From Candidatus Phaeomarinobacter ectocarpi (GTDB lineage: Bacteria > Pseudomonadota > Alphaproteobacteria > CGMCC-115125), in the NCBI RefSeq assembly GCF_000689395.1, contig NZ_HG966617.1, forward strand, positions 3,351,906 to 3,415,905: a stretch of 64,000 bases of DNA, written 5' to 3'. Below are positions 53,976 through 63,990 of the stretch, one piece after another (the stretch's first letter is position 1; every line of letters starts with the position of its first letter). Made by a program: the position numbers and the translations under genes. The notes beneath the pieces are model-generated. The model did no database searches, was not told where the DNA came from, and was given only the letters and a program-made list of their open reading frames with translations.

Positions 53976-54452
53976 TTACCCGGCCTTCCTTGTTGTATCC
54001 GTTCCTGTAGATCCAAAGCCGCCCGCACCGCGCTCGGTTTCATCCAGCGACTGCACGGCTGCAAAGACACCGCGCGTCACCGGCGCAAACAGCATCTGCG
54101 CAATGCGCATGCCGCGATCAATGACAACAGGTTCGTCACCGTGATTGATCAGGATGACTTTCACTTCACCACGATAGTCCGCATCCACCGTACCCGGACT
54201 ATTCAGCACCGTGACGCCCTGCTTGGCAGCAAGGCCCGAGCGTGGACGCACCTGCGCTTCAAACCCGGATGGCAAAGCAATCGCAAGGCCCGTCGGCACC
54301 ATGGCGCGCGCACCCGGTGCCAGCGTCACTTCTTCACCTTCAGCAAGGGCAGCCCGCAGATCCATGCCGGCGGCCTGATCAGTTTCATAGGCCGGCAGAT
54401 CAAGTCCTTGCCCGTGCGGCAGTTGCATGACCTTGACGTCAATCGAACTCAT
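53976..54452 (-). CDS. dut: Deoxyuridine 5'-triphosphate nucleotidohydrolase (dUTPase)
   Basis: 158 residues, trimeric dUTPase with all five motifs: AAGMDLRA (1), RPRSGLAAK (2), [18 protein letters not shown] (3), RGMRIAQML (4) and the C-terminal [11 protein letters not shown] (5). Hydrolyses dUTP to dUMP. AGGGGA sits just after the coaBC stop (14-base gap), so the two are coupled. Confidence 0.96.
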   Translation of the reverse strand: MSSIDVKVMQLPHGQGLDLPAYETDQAAGMDLRAALAEGEEVTLAPGARAMVPTGLAIALPSGFEAQVRPRSGLAAKQGVTVLNSPGTVDADYRGEVKVILINHGDEPVVIDRGMRIAQMLFAPVTRGVFAAVQSLDETERGAGGFGSTGTDTTRKAG

Positions 54453-54466
54453 GAAAAGCGTTCCCC

Positions 54467-55669
54467 TCAGGAAGTCAGAGCCAGCGCCACGCGCTCGGCC
54501 AGTTTCGTTGCGACCTGAGCCTTTGGCATCGGGTCCCAGTGCTCTGCGGCACCGTCTGTGATGATGTGAACTGTGTTGCTGTCGCCGCCCATGATGCCGG
54601 TGCCCGGCGATACGTCATTGGCGACAATCCAGTCGCAGCCCTTGCGCACGCGCTTGGCGGTGGCGTGGTCAATCACGTCGTCGGTTTCAGCGGCAAAGCC
54701 CACAACCAGCTGCGGACGCTTCGGCCCAGCAGCAGACAGCATTGCAAGAATGTCCGGGTTCTCCACCAGCGACAATGGCGGCACCGCCCCGGAGCCATCC
54801 TTCTTGAGCTTGGAATTGGTCGACGTGTCTGCGCGCCAGTCCGCGACCGCTGCTGCACAAATCGCAATGTCAGCGGGCAGGGCGGCTTCGGTCGCCGCCA
54901 GCATTTCGCGGGCTGTTTCTACGCGGGTGATGTTGACGCCGCGCGGATCGCCAAGGGCTGTGGGTCCTGAGACCAGATGCGTATCTGCGCCCAGCCGCGC
55001 CAGCGCTTCTGCAATGGCGTAACCCTGCTTGCCGGAAGACCGGTTGGCGATATAGCGCACCGGATCAATCGGCTCATGGGTCGGGCCTGCCGTCACAATC
55101 GCCTTACGCCCGGCGAGCAACTGCTTGCCGCCCAGCTTGGCTTCAATGGCTTCAACGATTTCATCCGGCTCGACTAGGCGTCCCGGCCCGAATTCACCAC
55201 AGGCCATGGACCCTTCCGTGGGACCCACAACGCTCACGCCATCGGCAATAAGCTGCGCGAGGTTCCGCTGCGTGGCGGCGTGTTCCCACATGCGCACATT
55301 CATGGCCGGCACAATCATCACCGGCTTGTCCGTCGCCAGAAGCGCGGTGGATGCCATGTCATCCGCGCGGCCATGGGCAATCTTCGCCATCAGGTCAGCG
55401 GTGGCCGGGCACACGACCAGCAGGTCAGCATCGCGTGACAGCTGGATGTGGCCCATATCGGCCTCGGCCGTCAGGTCAAACAGATCCGTATAGACCTTGT
55501 CGTGGGTCAGCCCGCCAACAGACAGCGGCGTGACAAATTCCTGGCCTGCTTTGGTGATGATCGCTCGCACTTCGCCGCCCCGGCGACGGATCAACCGCGC
55601 CAGCTCAAGCGACTTGTAGGCAGCGATGCCGCCACCGATGATCAGAAGTATGCGTTTGCCGTCGAGCAC
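54467..55669 (-). CDS. coaBC: Bifunctional phosphopantothenoylcysteine decarboxylase/synthase
   Basis: 400 residues from GTG 55669. N-terminal FMN-dependent CoaC ([29 protein letters not shown] with the catalytic His region) and C-terminal CoaB ([23 protein letters not shown]). Two steps of coenzyme A synthesis. GTG was preferred over the longer frame because AAGGCGGG lies upstream and family homologues start at this position. dut follows, ubiB precedes. Confidence 0.94.
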   Translation of the reverse strand: MLDGKRILLIIGGGIAAYKSLELARLIRRRGGEVRAIITKAGQEFVTPLSVGGLTHDKVYTDLFDLTAEADMGHIQLSRDADLLVVCPATADLMAKIAHGRADDMASTALLATDKPVMIVPAMNVRMWEHAATQRNLAQLIADGVSVVGPTEGSMACGEFGPGRLVEPDEIVEAIEAKLGGKQLLAGRKAIVTAGPTHEPIDPVRYIANRSSGKQGYAIAEALARLGADTHLVSGPTALGDPRGVNITRVETAREMLAATEAALPADIAICAAAVADWRADTSTNSKLKKDGSGAVPPLSLVENPDILAMLSAAGPKRPQLVVGFAAETDDVIDHATAKRVRKGCDWIVANDVSPGTGIMGGDSNTVHIITDGAAEHWDPMPKAQVATKLAERVALALTS

Positions 55670-55799
55670 GTGATCCCGCCTTCCACACCACAAAAGCCGC
55701 AGAAATCCAATAATTCCCGCGAGTGTTGCGGTGAATATAGGTATTTACGGCTGCAATGTGTAGATAGCTGGCAAAATCATTCGTAGGCGCGTTTTGGCC

Positions 55800-57413
55800 C
55801 TAGAGCAGTGTTGTGACCGCAATGACGACCAGAGCTGCTGCTCCGACCCATAGGGCAATCCGGTTCGGACGTTCCTGCTTGGCCTGGGCATCCGCAATGG
55901 CCCGCGCCGTATCTGGATGCAGTTTCAGGCCTTCGACGGCACCTGAGCCGTCCGGTCCGGCAATACTGCGGGCGGCCCGCTCGGCTGTTTCCAGCAGGTC
56001 CGGAAGGTCACTCATCAGGCGGCCTATACGCTCAGCGCCCTTGACTGCGTCCTGCAGGCGGCCTTCTGGGCCGACCTTGCTTTCCAGCCACTGGCGCAGC
56101 ACCGGCTCGGACGTCACCCACATATTGAACTGCGGGTCCAGGTCGCGGGCTACGCCTTCAACCACCACCATGGTCTTTTGCAGCATGATGAGTTCCGGAC
56201 GGGTCTCCATGTCGAACTGGTCCGTCACTTCAAACAGCTGACCCAGAAGACGCGCCATGGAAATTTCGTGTGCCTCTCGGTCAAACAGAGGTTCCCCGAT
56301 GGCGCGCAAGGCCTGTGCAAACGCATCGACGGATTTGCTTTCAGGCACATAGCCTGCCTCAAAATGCACTTCGGCGACGCGACGATAGTCGCGCATCACG
56401 AAACCGAACAGGATTTCAGCCAGGAACCGGCTCTCCTTGGGGCTGAGGCGCCCCATGATGCCGTAGTCCACAGCCACCAAAGTGCCGCCCGGCGTGCCGT
56501 CTGCTTCCACGAACAGGTTGCCCGGATGCATGTCGGCGTGGAAATAGCCCTCGCGCACCGCGTGGGTCAAAAAACTGTTGATGACGTTCGCAGCCACTTC
56601 CTTGAGATCAAGGCCCGCAGCTTGCAGCGCCTTGATGTCAGCAATCGGAATGCCGTCAATCCACTCAAGGGTCATCACCCGCTTGGAGGTGCGCTCCCAG
56701 TCGATGGAAGGTGTGCGGAACCCGGCATCGCCCTTGGTGCGCTCTTCCATCTCTGACATGGCGGCGGCTTCAAGGCGCAGATCCATTTCAAGCGCCACGG
56801 AATCCGCAAGCGTCTGCACGACGTCAATCGGCTTCAGCCGTCGTGCCGACGGTACCATCCGGTCAATCAACCGAGCTGCCCAGAAGAAGGCCTCAAGGTC
56901 AGCGGCAAACCGCCGTTCAACATCAGGGCGCAGCACCTTCACGGCCACTGGATGGTTCTGACCTTCCGCATTGGGAACAGTGGCCTTGTGCACCTGCGCA
57001 ATGGACGCCGCCGCGACAGCGTCGCCCATGTCCTGAAAAACCGTCTCGGCAGGCTTGTCGAACTCGTCAGCAATAATCTGCTTCGCTATAGCCGTATCAA
57101 AAGGCGGCAAGCGGTCCTGGAGCTTTGCAAGGTCGCGCGCCAGTGCCGGGTCAATCACATCGGGCCGCGTCGCCAGAAACTGCCCAAGCTTGATGTAACT
57201 GGGTCCAAGCTCTGTGAGGGCAGCGGCCAGCCTGTCACCCTCAGAGCCCTTGGCACTGCTACCGCCGAACCTCTGACGCAGCTTGGCAATGCTGCGGGCA
57301 GCCTTGACCGGGGCAGGGGGCTCGCCGGCATCAAGGGCAAACAGCGCGTCATAGCGCGACAGCACCCAGGCTGTGCGGACAAGCCGTCCAAAATTGCGCA
57401 CATGGCGGATCAT
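55800..57413 (-). CDS. ubiB: UbiB, ubiquinone biosynthesis atypical kinase/ATPase
   Basis: 537 residues. Kinase-like signature KxGQ region (YIKLGQFLATRPDVI), Ala-rich loop AAASIAQVHKA, HADMHPGNLF and VDYGIMGRL. The C-terminal NRIALWVGAAALVVIAVTTLL is a membrane anchor. It supports ubiquinone synthesis. Follows ubiE with a 12-base gap. Confidence 0.95.
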   Translation of the reverse strand: MIRHVRNFGRLVRTAWVLSRYDALFALDAGEPPAPVKAARSIAKLRQRFGGSSAKGSEGDRLAAALTELGPSYIKLGQFLATRPDVIDPALARDLAKLQDRLPPFDTAIAKQIIADEFDKPAETVFQDMGDAVAAASIAQVHKATVPNAEGQNHPVAVKVLRPDVERRFAADLEAFFWAARLIDRMVPSARRLKPIDVVQTLADSVALEMDLRLEAAAMSEMEERTKGDAGFRTPSIDWERTSKRVMTLEWIDGIPIADIKALQAAGLDLKEVAANVINSFLTHAVREGYFHADMHPGNLFVEADGTPGGTLVAVDYGIMGRLSPKESRFLAEILFGFVMRDYRRVAEVHFEAGYVPESKSVDAFAQALRAIGEPLFDREAHEISMARLLGQLFEVTDQFDMETRPELIMLQKTMVVVEGVARDLDPQFNMWVTSEPVLRQWLESKVGPEGRLQDAVKGAERIGRLMSDLPDLLETAERAARSIAGPDGSGAVEGLKLHPDTARAIADAQAKQERPNRIALWVGAAALVVIAVTTLL

Positions 57414-57425
57414 CGCGACGCCGCC

Positions 57426-58229
57426 CTAGATCTTGTAGCCGGAATGGATGGCTGCAATGCCACCGGTCAGATTGCGATGCGTAACGCGTGAGAAGCCGGC
57501 CTCGCGGATGCGGTCTTCAAACGCTTTTTGCTGTGGGAACTTGCGAATGCTCTCCACCAGATACTGGTAGGAGTCGCGATCGCCTGTGACGATCTGCCCG
57601 ATGCGCGGGATCGCTTCAAACGACCACGTCTCATAAAACGCGTCGAGCAGCGGCACGACCACGTGGCTGAACTCAAGGCACATGAAACGTCCGCCAGGCT
57701 TCAGTACACGGAACGCTTCGCTCAGCGCGGCATCAAGGTCCGGCACATTGCGAATGCCAAAAGCAATTGTGTAGGCGTCAAAGCGGTTGGCATCGAGCGG
57801 CAGGTTTTCCGCGTTCATGCAGGCAAATGAGAGCCGGTCGCCCATGGGATCCGTCTGTGCCCGCACCTTGCCTTCGCCCAGCATGGCGTCGTTGATGTCG
57901 GCCACCAGCACCTTGGCATGGCCGTTTGAACGATGGGCAATGCGTGAGGCGATGTCGCCTGTGCCGCCGGCCATATCCAGTGTCTCGTAAGCCGCACCCG
58001 TTTTGCGCGGAGCAAGCCAGGACACCATGCCGTCTTTCCAGAGCCGGTGTACGCCAACCGACATCAGGTCATTCATCAGGTCATAGCGGCCCGCCACATT
58101 GCGGAACACGCCATTGACCAGACCCTGCTTTTCAGTCGGGTCCACATCACGAAACCCGAAATGGGTTGCGTTGCTGGGAGCCGCGGCATCTGCATAGGCG
58201 GCATCATTCTTGGTCGGTGCATCACTCAT
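57426..58229 (-). CDS. ubiE: Ubiquinone/menaquinone biosynthesis C-methyltransferase UbiE
   Basis: 267 residues from ATG 58229. Motifs: [41 protein letters not shown] (SAM motif I) and [23 protein letters not shown]. It C-methylates the quinone ring. The first ~30 residues are a variable, Ala-rich leader; the long upstream extension crosses the mutM promoter and is rejected. Divergent from mutM. Confidence 0.95.
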   Translation of the reverse strand: MSDAPTKNDAAYADAAAPSNATHFGFRDVDPTEKQGLVNGVFRNVAGRYDLMNDLMSVGVHRLWKDGMVSWLAPRKTGAAYETLDMAGGTGDIASRIAHRSNGHAKVLVADINDAMLGEGKVRAQTDPMGDRLSFACMNAENLPLDANRFDAYTIAFGIRNVPDLDAALSEAFRVLKPGGRFMCLEFSHVVVPLLDAFYETWSFEAIPRIGQIVTGDRDSYQYLVESIRKFPQQKAFEDRIREAGFSRVTHRNLTGGIAAIHSGYKI

Positions 58230-58321
58230 GGGCGCGGACCATAGCGCATCCCCGTTGCTTTGCGCTATGAGACCGCCCCACACTGGTGAAAATGTCGCTG
58301 CCTGAAGGTTAACCCCACCCC

Positions 58322-59212
58322 ATGCCCGAATTGCCCGAAGTAGAGACCGTCCGCCGGGGCTTGGCACCTGCCATGGAAGGGCAGCGCTTTGAGCACGTGG
58401 AGGCCAAGCGGCCTGATCTGCGCTTTCCCCTGCCGGACAATTTTGCCGGTCGCCTGATGGGCACACGCCTGGAGACGCTCAACCGACGTGGCAAATACCT
58501 TGTCGGTCGACTGGATGACGGCGCGCTGCTCATCATGCATCTGGGCATGTCCGGCCGCTTTGTGGTGGAAATGCCCGGCGACGATAAAAACCGTCCCGGC
58601 TCGTTTCATCTCGATACCGGGGCCAATGCCCACGCCATGCATGAACACATTGTGTTCCGCATGGAAGGCGGTGGCGTTGTGCGGTACTCGGACCCACGTC
58701 GTTTTGGCTTCATGACTATCGAGGAAACCGGCAACGAAGCTCAAAACAGCTTCCTGCAACAGCTGGGTCCCGAGCCGCTTGAAAAAGGCTTCAACTCAAA
58801 TGTGCTGGCGGCAGGTCTTGCGGGCCGCAAGTCGCCCATCAAGTCCGCGCTGCTCGATCAGGCGGTGGTGGCCGGTCTGGGCAATATATATGTGTGCGAG
58901 GCGCTGTTTCGTTCCGGCATCTCTCCCAAACGCATCGCAGCCTCATTGGTAAAACAGTCCGGTGAACCAACGGACCGTCTGAAAAAACTCTCGACCACCA
59001 TTCGCCAGGTCCTGCGCGAAGCCATTGAGGCCGGCGGCAGTTCCCTGCGCGACCATGCCCAGGCGGATGGCTCGCTTGGATATTTCCAGCACACCTTCAA
59101 AGTGTATGACCGCGAAGGCAGCCCCTGCGTCACGCGGGGGTGCGACAAGGACATTCGCCGGATTGTTCAATCAGGACGCTCGACATTCTATTGCGGGCAA
59201 TGCCAAAGATAG
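58322..59212 (+). CDS. mutM: Formamidopyrimidine-DNA glycosylase (Fpg)
   Basis: 296 residues. Catalytic Pro2-Glu3 in [14 protein letters not shown], Lys near residue 57-60 (GKYL), and the C-terminal zinc finger [20 protein letters not shown] followed by YCGQCQ. Removes 8-oxoguanine and other oxidised bases. Divergent from ubiE and 41 bases upstream of the next gene. Confidence 0.97.
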   Translation: MPELPEVETVRRGLAPAMEGQRFEHVEAKRPDLRFPLPDNFAGRLMGTRLETLNRRGKYLVGRLDDGALLIMHLGMSGRFVVEMPGDDKNRPGSFHLDTGANAHAMHEHIVFRMEGGGVVRYSDPRRFGFMTIEETGNEAQNSFLQQLGPEPLEKGFNSNVLAAGLAGRKSPIKSALLDQAVVAGLGNIYVCEALFRSGISPKRIAASLVKQSGEPTDRLKKLSTTIRQVLREAIEAGGSSLRDHAQADGSLGYFQHTFKVYDREGSPCVTRGCDKDIRRIVQSGRSTFYCGQCQR

Positions 59213-59253
59213 AGCCGATACAAATTGCCGACCCATCAAGGAAGCTGACCCCC

Positions 59254-60027
59254 ATGGCCTACGACACCATCAAGACTGAAAAGCGCGGCGCTGTTGCGCT
59301 CATCACGCTCAACCGCCCCGACGCGCTGAACGCCTTGAACTCGCAGCTGGTGGACGAACTGATTGATGCGGTTCAGGGCTTTGACGCAGACGACGCGGTC
59401 GGCTGCATGGTCATCACTGGTTCGGAAAAGGCATTTGCTGCAGGCGCTGACATCAAGGAGATGCAGCCCAAGACCTATATGGATGTCTACAAGGAAGACC
59501 TGTTTGAAAAAGCCAACCGCATTGCCGAAGCACGCAAGCCGGTCGTTGCGGCGGTTTCGGGCTACGCTCTTGGCGGTGGCTGTGAGCTGGCCATGCTCTG
59601 CGATTTCATTCTGGCATCCGACACCGCCAAATTTGGTCAGCCGGAAATTTCACTGGGCGTCATGCCCGGTATCGGTGGCTCCCAGCGCCTGACACGCTTT
59701 GTCGGCAAATCAAAGTCCATGGAAATGTGCCTGACCGGGCGCATGATGGATGCCGAGGAAGCTGAGCGCTCGGGCCTCGTTAGCCGCATCGTCCCCGCAG
59801 CGGACCTTGTGGAAGAAGCAGTAAAGACCGCCGAAAAGATCGCCGGCATGTCACGGCCTGTGACAGCGCTCACCAAGGAGGCGGTCAACCGTTCCTACGA
59901 GACAACTCTGGCAGAAGGCATTCGCTTTGAGCGGCGCCTGTTCCATTCGCTCTTCGCCCTGGAAGACCAGAAGGAGGGCATGGCTGCCTTCATCGACAAG
60001 CGCAAACCCTCCTTCAAGCACAAATAG
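59254..60027 (+). CDS. Enoyl-CoA hydratase
   Basis: 257 residues from ATG 59254 (AAGGAAG upstream). Crotonase fold with the oxyanion-hole segments [11 protein letters not shown] and [13 protein letters not shown], and the catalytic Glu pair region ([24 protein letters not shown]). Hydrates trans-2-enoyl-CoA in fatty-acid breakdown. mutM - enoyl-CoA hydratase - rpsT is a common alphaproteobacterial order near the origin; here two unrelated minus-strand genes are inserted before rpsT. Confidence 0.94.
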   Translation: MAYDTIKTEKRGAVALITLNRPDALNALNSQLVDELIDAVQGFDADDAVGCMVITGSEKAFAAGADIKEMQPKTYMDVYKEDLFEKANRIAEARKPVVAAVSGYALGGGCELAMLCDFILASDTAKFGQPEISLGVMPGIGGSQRLTRFVGKSKSMEMCLTGRMMDAEEAERSGLVSRIVPAADLVEEAVKTAEKIAGMSRPVTALTKEAVNRSYETTLAEGIRFERRLFHSLFALEDQKEGMAAFIDKRKPSFKHK

Positions 60028-60030
60028 TCC

Positions 60031-60774
60031 CTAGCGATATTCAGGATTGGGGAAATCAGGCTTGCAGCCTGCGTCCCATGCAGACCGCTGATTGCCATGA
60101 GCGGGAATGCCGCCTGCATCTTTCAGCATCCGGGCCATATGCATCAGGTTCCACGTCATGAACGTGGTGTTGCGGTTGGTGAAGTCGTTGGTCGGGCCGC
60201 CTGACCCTTCATCCAGATAGGACGGTCCTGGTCCTGCTTCACCCAGCCAGCCTGCGTCCGCCTGCGGTGGGATCGTGTAGCCCAGATGCTGCAACGAATA
60301 GAGAATGTTCATGGAGCAGTGCTTGGCGCCGTCTTCGTTGCCGGTCACAAGGCACCCGCCGACGCGGCCGTAGTAAGCGTACTGGCCGGCATCGTTGAGC
60401 TGGCTTGACGCCGAATAGAGCCGCTCGATCGCCTGCGTGCAGACGGATGATTTTTCACCCAGCCAGATCGGTGTGGTCACAACCAGAATATCGGCCGCCA
60501 TGACCTTTTCGAGGATCTGCGGCCAGTCGTCCTTATCCCAGCCCTGCTTCGTCATGTCCGGATAGACACCGAAGGCCAGATCAAAATCCACCGGGCGCAG
60601 CTCTTCGGTGGACATGCCGTTTTTCTCCATGATCGCACGCGAGATGTCGATCAGGCCTTTGGTGTGGGACACCTCAGGGGACTTCTTGAGCGTGCAATTG
60701 AGAAAGAGCGCAGAAAGATCGGAAAAGTCGGTGGTGCTTTCCTCGCACCATTTGGTTTGTTGTTCGTTCAGCAT
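60031..60774 (-). CDS. NAD(P)H-dependent FMN reductase / flavodoxin-like oxidoreductase
   Basis: 247 residues. Flavodoxin-like fold: DLSALFLNCTLKKSPEVSHT binds the FMN phosphate, DILVVTTPIWLGEKSSVCTQAIERL is the second FMN loop, and NEDGAKHCSMNILYSLQHLG follows. Likely cytoplasmic and active on quinones or flavins; the substrate is unknown. No signal peptide. Convergent with enoyl-CoA hydratase. Confidence 0.85.
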   Translation of the reverse strand: MLNEQQTKWCEESTTDFSDLSALFLNCTLKKSPEVSHTKGLIDISRAIMEKNGMSTEELRPVDFDLAFGVYPDMTKQGWDKDDWPQILEKVMAADILVVTTPIWLGEKSSVCTQAIERLYSASSQLNDAGQYAYYGRVGGCLVTGNEDGAKHCSMNILYSLQHLGYTIPPQADAGWLGEAGPGPSYLDEGSGGPTNDFTNRNTTFMTWNLMHMARMLKDAGGIPAHGNQRSAWDAGCKPDFPNPEYR

Positions 60775-60805
60775 CGTATGTTCCCTCTTTTTGGTCTGGT
60801 TGCTG

Positions 60806-62116
60806 TCAGTCTGCGGAAGTCGGATGAGGAGATGTTGGTGGTTGCATCGGTGTGCGCGTCGGCATCTCGCTGACGGGCATCATTTCTTCACGCGACTTCT
60901 GTCGGGCAATGAAGGCCCCATAGATGCGCGCAGCCGGAACCGCAGTTAGCCCATGGGCAAAGATGCTGATGGCAACCGTCAGGACGGTGATGGAAAGGAT
61001 GAGATGACCAAGGCCCATGGTCACCTGTTCCAGCACGAAAAGCGCAAACAGGATCGAAGCCAGACCACGCGGGCCAAACCATCCCAGGAACACCACACTG
61101 CGCCAGTGCAGGCCGGTGCCGATCAGGGAAATGGCCACGGGCACCATGCGCACAACCGTGAGCGCGAGAACCGCAAACGCAATCGCAATCCACCCATGGG
61201 TTTGAAGAGCGCCAATGGCCTCCGGCAGCAGGGCGGCGCCAAACACCATGAAGACAAGCAGCACCAGCAATTGCCCTTCGGCTTCGGCAAACTCGAAGAC
61301 AAACCTGCAGCGGTCGCGCAGGAAATTGCCGAACACCAATCCGGCCACAAAGGCTGCGATAAACCCGTTGCCGCCGATGAGTTCCGCCCCGGCGAAACTC
61401 AAAAAGGCGATAGCCAGCATCGCAAGCCCCTCATAGGTCTCCGATATCCAGCCCTTGAGGGCAGCATTGTCCAGGGCCCAGGCACCCGCGCCGCCAATAA
61501 CGATACCGGCCAGCGGGCCAAACCCGAGCTGGGCCCCTGCGAAGGTCGCCCAGTTTATGTCGTCAACCGAATGGGCAGCGCCTGCGAGGCAGGCAAACAA
61601 AAAGACCAGCGGCAGCGCAATTCCGTCATTCAGCCCACTTTCCACATTGAGGGCCTGACGAATGCGCGCCGGGACTTTGGGATTTGAGACCACAGCCTGT
61701 CCAAGGGCTGCATCTGTCGGGGCCATCAGGGCAGCGAGCAGTGCTGCTTCCCACAGGCTCAGGCCGAGGGGCAGCAGCAGCGCGACGGCTGTCCCGGCAA
61801 GTATCGCCAGGGGCATGCCGATGACCAGCATCCGCACGGGCAGGTTGTGGTCTGCCTTCAATGCTCTCAGGTCGATGCGTGCGGCATCGGAGAAGAGCAC
61901 CAGAATGAGCGTGATTTCCGCCAGCCCGTGGACAAAACCGTGGCCGCTTTCCATGCCATCGCCCACATCAAGCCAGCCGAGCCCGGCTCCACCAATGGCC
62001 AGTCCGAAAACGGCAAACACCATGGGAGGGGTGACGACGCTTGATTCCAGCCGTCGAGACACGAGAGCAAAAAGAACCACGCCAACGGCGACTGCTACAA
62101 ACCCAAGAGATTCCAT
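60806..62116 (-). CDS. Cation:proton antiporter (NhaP/CPA family)
   Basis: 436 residues with 12-13 membrane segments. Transport-site region ALLAALMAPTDAALGQAVVSNPKVPARIRQALNVESGLNDGIALP (in parts; GLNDGIA is the ND motif) is characteristic of Na+/H+ or K+/H+ exchangers. The short hydrophilic end contains Pro/Thr repeats and no RCK/TrkA domain. Substrate ion not determinable. Confidence 0.9.
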   Translation of the reverse strand: MESLGFVAVAVGVVLFALVSRRLESSVVTPPMVFAVFGLAIGGAGLGWLDVGDGMESGHGFVHGLAEITLILVLFSDAARIDLRALKADHNLPVRMLVIGMPLAILAGTAVALLLPLGLSLWEAALLAALMAPTDAALGQAVVSNPKVPARIRQALNVESGLNDGIALPLVFLFACLAGAAHSVDDINWATFAGAQLGFGPLAGIVIGGAGAWALDNAALKGWISETYEGLAMLAIAFLSFAGAELIGGNGFIAAFVAGLVFGNFLRDRCRFVFEFAEAEGQLLVLLVFMVFGAALLPEAIGALQTHGWIAIAFAVLALTVVRMVPVAISLIGTGLHWRSVVFLGWFGPRGLASILFALFVLEQVTMGLGHLILSITVLTVAISIFAHGLTAVPAARIYGAFIARQKSREEMMPVSEMPTRTPMQPPTSPHPTSAD

Positions 62117-62277
62117 CGTTTTCCCCCATGAACAGCAGCGTCAGCGCAGCGCCAAGCCTTGATTGGCCGTTCAATAGCAGCAGTCTGCGCGCCGGCCGGG
62201 GTGTTCGACAAAACACATTCTTGGTAGGGCTGCGTGAAGGCCCTGTGATTGCAGGGATTTTGCCCCCCAAAGCCTGC

Positions 62278-62306
62278 TTGACCGGCGGCAGGCGCGCGGT
62301 TATAAC
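62278..62306 (+). promoter_or_regulatory. Sigma-70 type promoter of rpsT
   Basis: TTGACC (62278-62283) and TATAAC (62301-62306) are separated by 17 bases. This is one of the best -35/-10 pairs in the window and lies about 105 bases upstream of the rpsT start, as expected for a ribosomal protein gene with a leader. Confidence 0.7.
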
Positions 62307-62411
62307 GCCGCCTCTTAAATTCCTTACGTTCAAGCGCTGTTTGAGCTTGCCTCCGACGTGAAATCGGGCCGGGCACATACGAGCCGCTGACAAGAAATGG
62401 TTTAAAGCCCG

Positions 62412-62681
62412 ATGGCTAATACACGCTCCGCCAAGAAGATGGTTCGCAAGATCGCGCGCCGCACAGAAGTAAATCGCGCACGCACGAGCCGCATGCGGAC
62501 ATTCATCCGCAAGGTTGAAGAAGCAATCGCCAGCGGCGACCAGAAAGCCTCAAGGGATGCGCTGAACGTGGCTGAGTCCGAGATCATGCGCGCATCAAAC
62601 CGCGGCATTCTCCACAAGAACACAGCATCCCGGAAGGTTTCGCGCCTTTCCAGCCGGATCAAGGCGCTCGGCCAGGCCTAA
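62412..62681 (+). CDS. rpsT: 30S ribosomal protein S20
   Basis: 89 residues, basic and helical, normal S20 length. [20 protein letters not shown] at the start and [12 protein letters not shown] at the end are typical. Stands alone with its own promoter and terminator. In alphaproteobacteria rpsT usually lies next to dnaA, which should then lie near the right side of this window. Confidence 0.96.
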   Translation: MANTRSAKKMVRKIARRTEVNRARTSRMRTFIRKVEEAIASGDQKASRDALNVAESEIMRASNRGILHKNTASRKVSRLSSRIKALGQA

Positions 62682-62706
62682 GCGCGGCGCGGCCAAAAAG
62701 AATTTC

Positions 62707-62743
62707 AAAGGGTGTCTCCGTTAAATCGGAGGCGCCCTTTTTC
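62707..62743 (+). terminator. Intrinsic terminator of rpsT
   Basis: AAAGGGTGTCTCCG (62707-62720) pairs along its whole length, with two G-T pairs, with CGGAGGCGCCCTTT (62727-62740), followed by TTTTTC-like T-rich sequence. Loop TTAAAT. Confidence 0.88.
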
Positions 62744-63439
62744 GTGCCTACCGTGTGGTTCGATATCGACCTAATGGCAGGTTGCAGGGCCCCTCAGCAA
62801 AACACGGGTCGCTTCCGGATGAGGAACGGTTTTATTTAAGCTTGACTTGACCCCTTGGAAGGAGTCCGGCGGGCCCCGGCGGCGAGTTATGCACACGCGC
62901 CATGTGCGCATTTGGCAACGATGGTTAATTTTTCCAGCCTGTGGACGAATCACCCTTGCGCCGCCGCCAATGCCTTTAATACACTGGATTTTCTGCGGTT
63001 GAGCCTGCTCGCATCAGCGAGTGAAACAGGCGGCCCGTCGGTGACGGTTCGGCAAAAGATTCGTGACGTTCACCAAATGGTCCGCTTGATGTTTCAGCCG
63101 CGCAGGCGTTAGTATTGGTTCCTCAGGCGGCGGCAGTAAGTACTTGATTTACAAGCATAGATTTAGAGCTAGTTTGTTTAGTTATGTACAGTCGGGATTC
63201 CGATCTCGACATTTTAAGTCAAGTGCATCTGCTCTGTTTGATAGTATCGTGGCGAGTAGGTAGTACTCACCCTTCTGAAAATCGAAGTTGTAGCGAAACG
63301 TGTGGCGCAGTGACCCTGCTTCACAGCGCAGGGACAGTGCTTGTTTTGCACTTCTCTTGAGCCGGTCTTGGCCGCTGCTGCATTAGTCGAAGGCAAAGGG
63401 TGTGTGGGGCGGCGTGCAGAGTTTGGGGCGATTGGCAAA
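62744..63439. other. Gene-poor gap between rpsT and the rhodanese gene
   Basis: Nearly 700 bases. An 85-codon frame (62855-63112) lacks a ribosome site and any domain, so it is not called. TTATGCACA (62887-62895) matches the DnaA-box consensus TTATNCACA; near it, GCACA (62891-62895) and TGTGC (62903-62907) form an inverted repeat. From about 63130 to 63290 the sequence is clearly A+T-rich. These are modest hints of origin-like or promoter function; one DnaA box alone does not define an origin. Confidence 0.35.
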
Positions 63440-63874
63440 ATGAGCAGTGGATATGCAGGAGACATCGACGTGTCCGAGGCGTGGCGGCTGCTCAATGAGG
63501 ATGATCGCAGCATTCTGATTGATGTACGCACTCAGGCTGAGTGGAATTTCGTCGGGCTGCCCGACATCGAGGCAACGGGGCGTCCCTTGCTGACCGAAGA
63601 ATGGCAGGCGTTCCCCGGTGGTGCTCAGAACACGACATTCGCTGACGATGTGGCGAGCAAGCTCAAGGCGGCAGGCGTTCCCAAAGACGCCCCCATTTTG
63701 TGCCTCTGCCGCTCTGGTCAGCGAAGTGCATCCGCTGCAGCGGCACTGACCGCGCAGGGCTTTTCGTCCTGCTTCAATGTGGCCGGTGGATTTGAAGGCG
63801 GACTTGATGGCAATGGTCATCGCGGAACAACAGGGGGCTGGAAGGCGGCTGGTCTTCCATGGCGGCAAGGCTGA
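63440..63874 (+). CDS. Rhodanese-like domain protein
   Basis: 144 residues from ATG 63440. Single rhodanese domain: SILIDVRTQAEW and the active-site Cys loop CLCRSGQRSASAA, followed by FNVAGGFEG. It carries persulfide sulfur; the target is unknown. No strong ribosome site; the longer frame from 63341 lacks similarity. After it, 63875-64000 has no gene, only a hairpin GGTCCCC...GGGGACC (63965-63990). Confidence 0.88.
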   Translation: MSSGYAGDIDVSEAWRLLNEDDRSILIDVRTQAEWNFVGLPDIEATGRPLLTEEWQAFPGGAQNTTFADDVASKLKAAGVPKDAPILCLCRSGQRSASAAAALTAQGFSSCFNVAGGFEGGLDGNGHRGTTGGWKAAGLPWRQG

Positions 63875-63964
63875 CAACCCGGAACTGTCCAAACGCATAT
63901 ACGTGACGAAATAGAATTCTGCGCAGGCCAACGCCGCGCAGTACCTGACAGAAGAACAAGTTTA

Positions 63965-63990
63965 GGTCCCCGGCGCGGCAGGCGGGGACC
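63965..63990. repeat. Hairpin at the right edge
   Basis: GGTCCCC (63965-63971) pairs with GGGGACC (63984-63990) around 12 bases, 90 bases after the rhodanese stop. It may be part of its terminator, although no T-run follows. Confidence 0.4.

Noticed and set aside
62855..63112. 85-codon frame after rpsT
   Set aside because: No ribosome site and unusual composition; likely chance in a gene-poor region.
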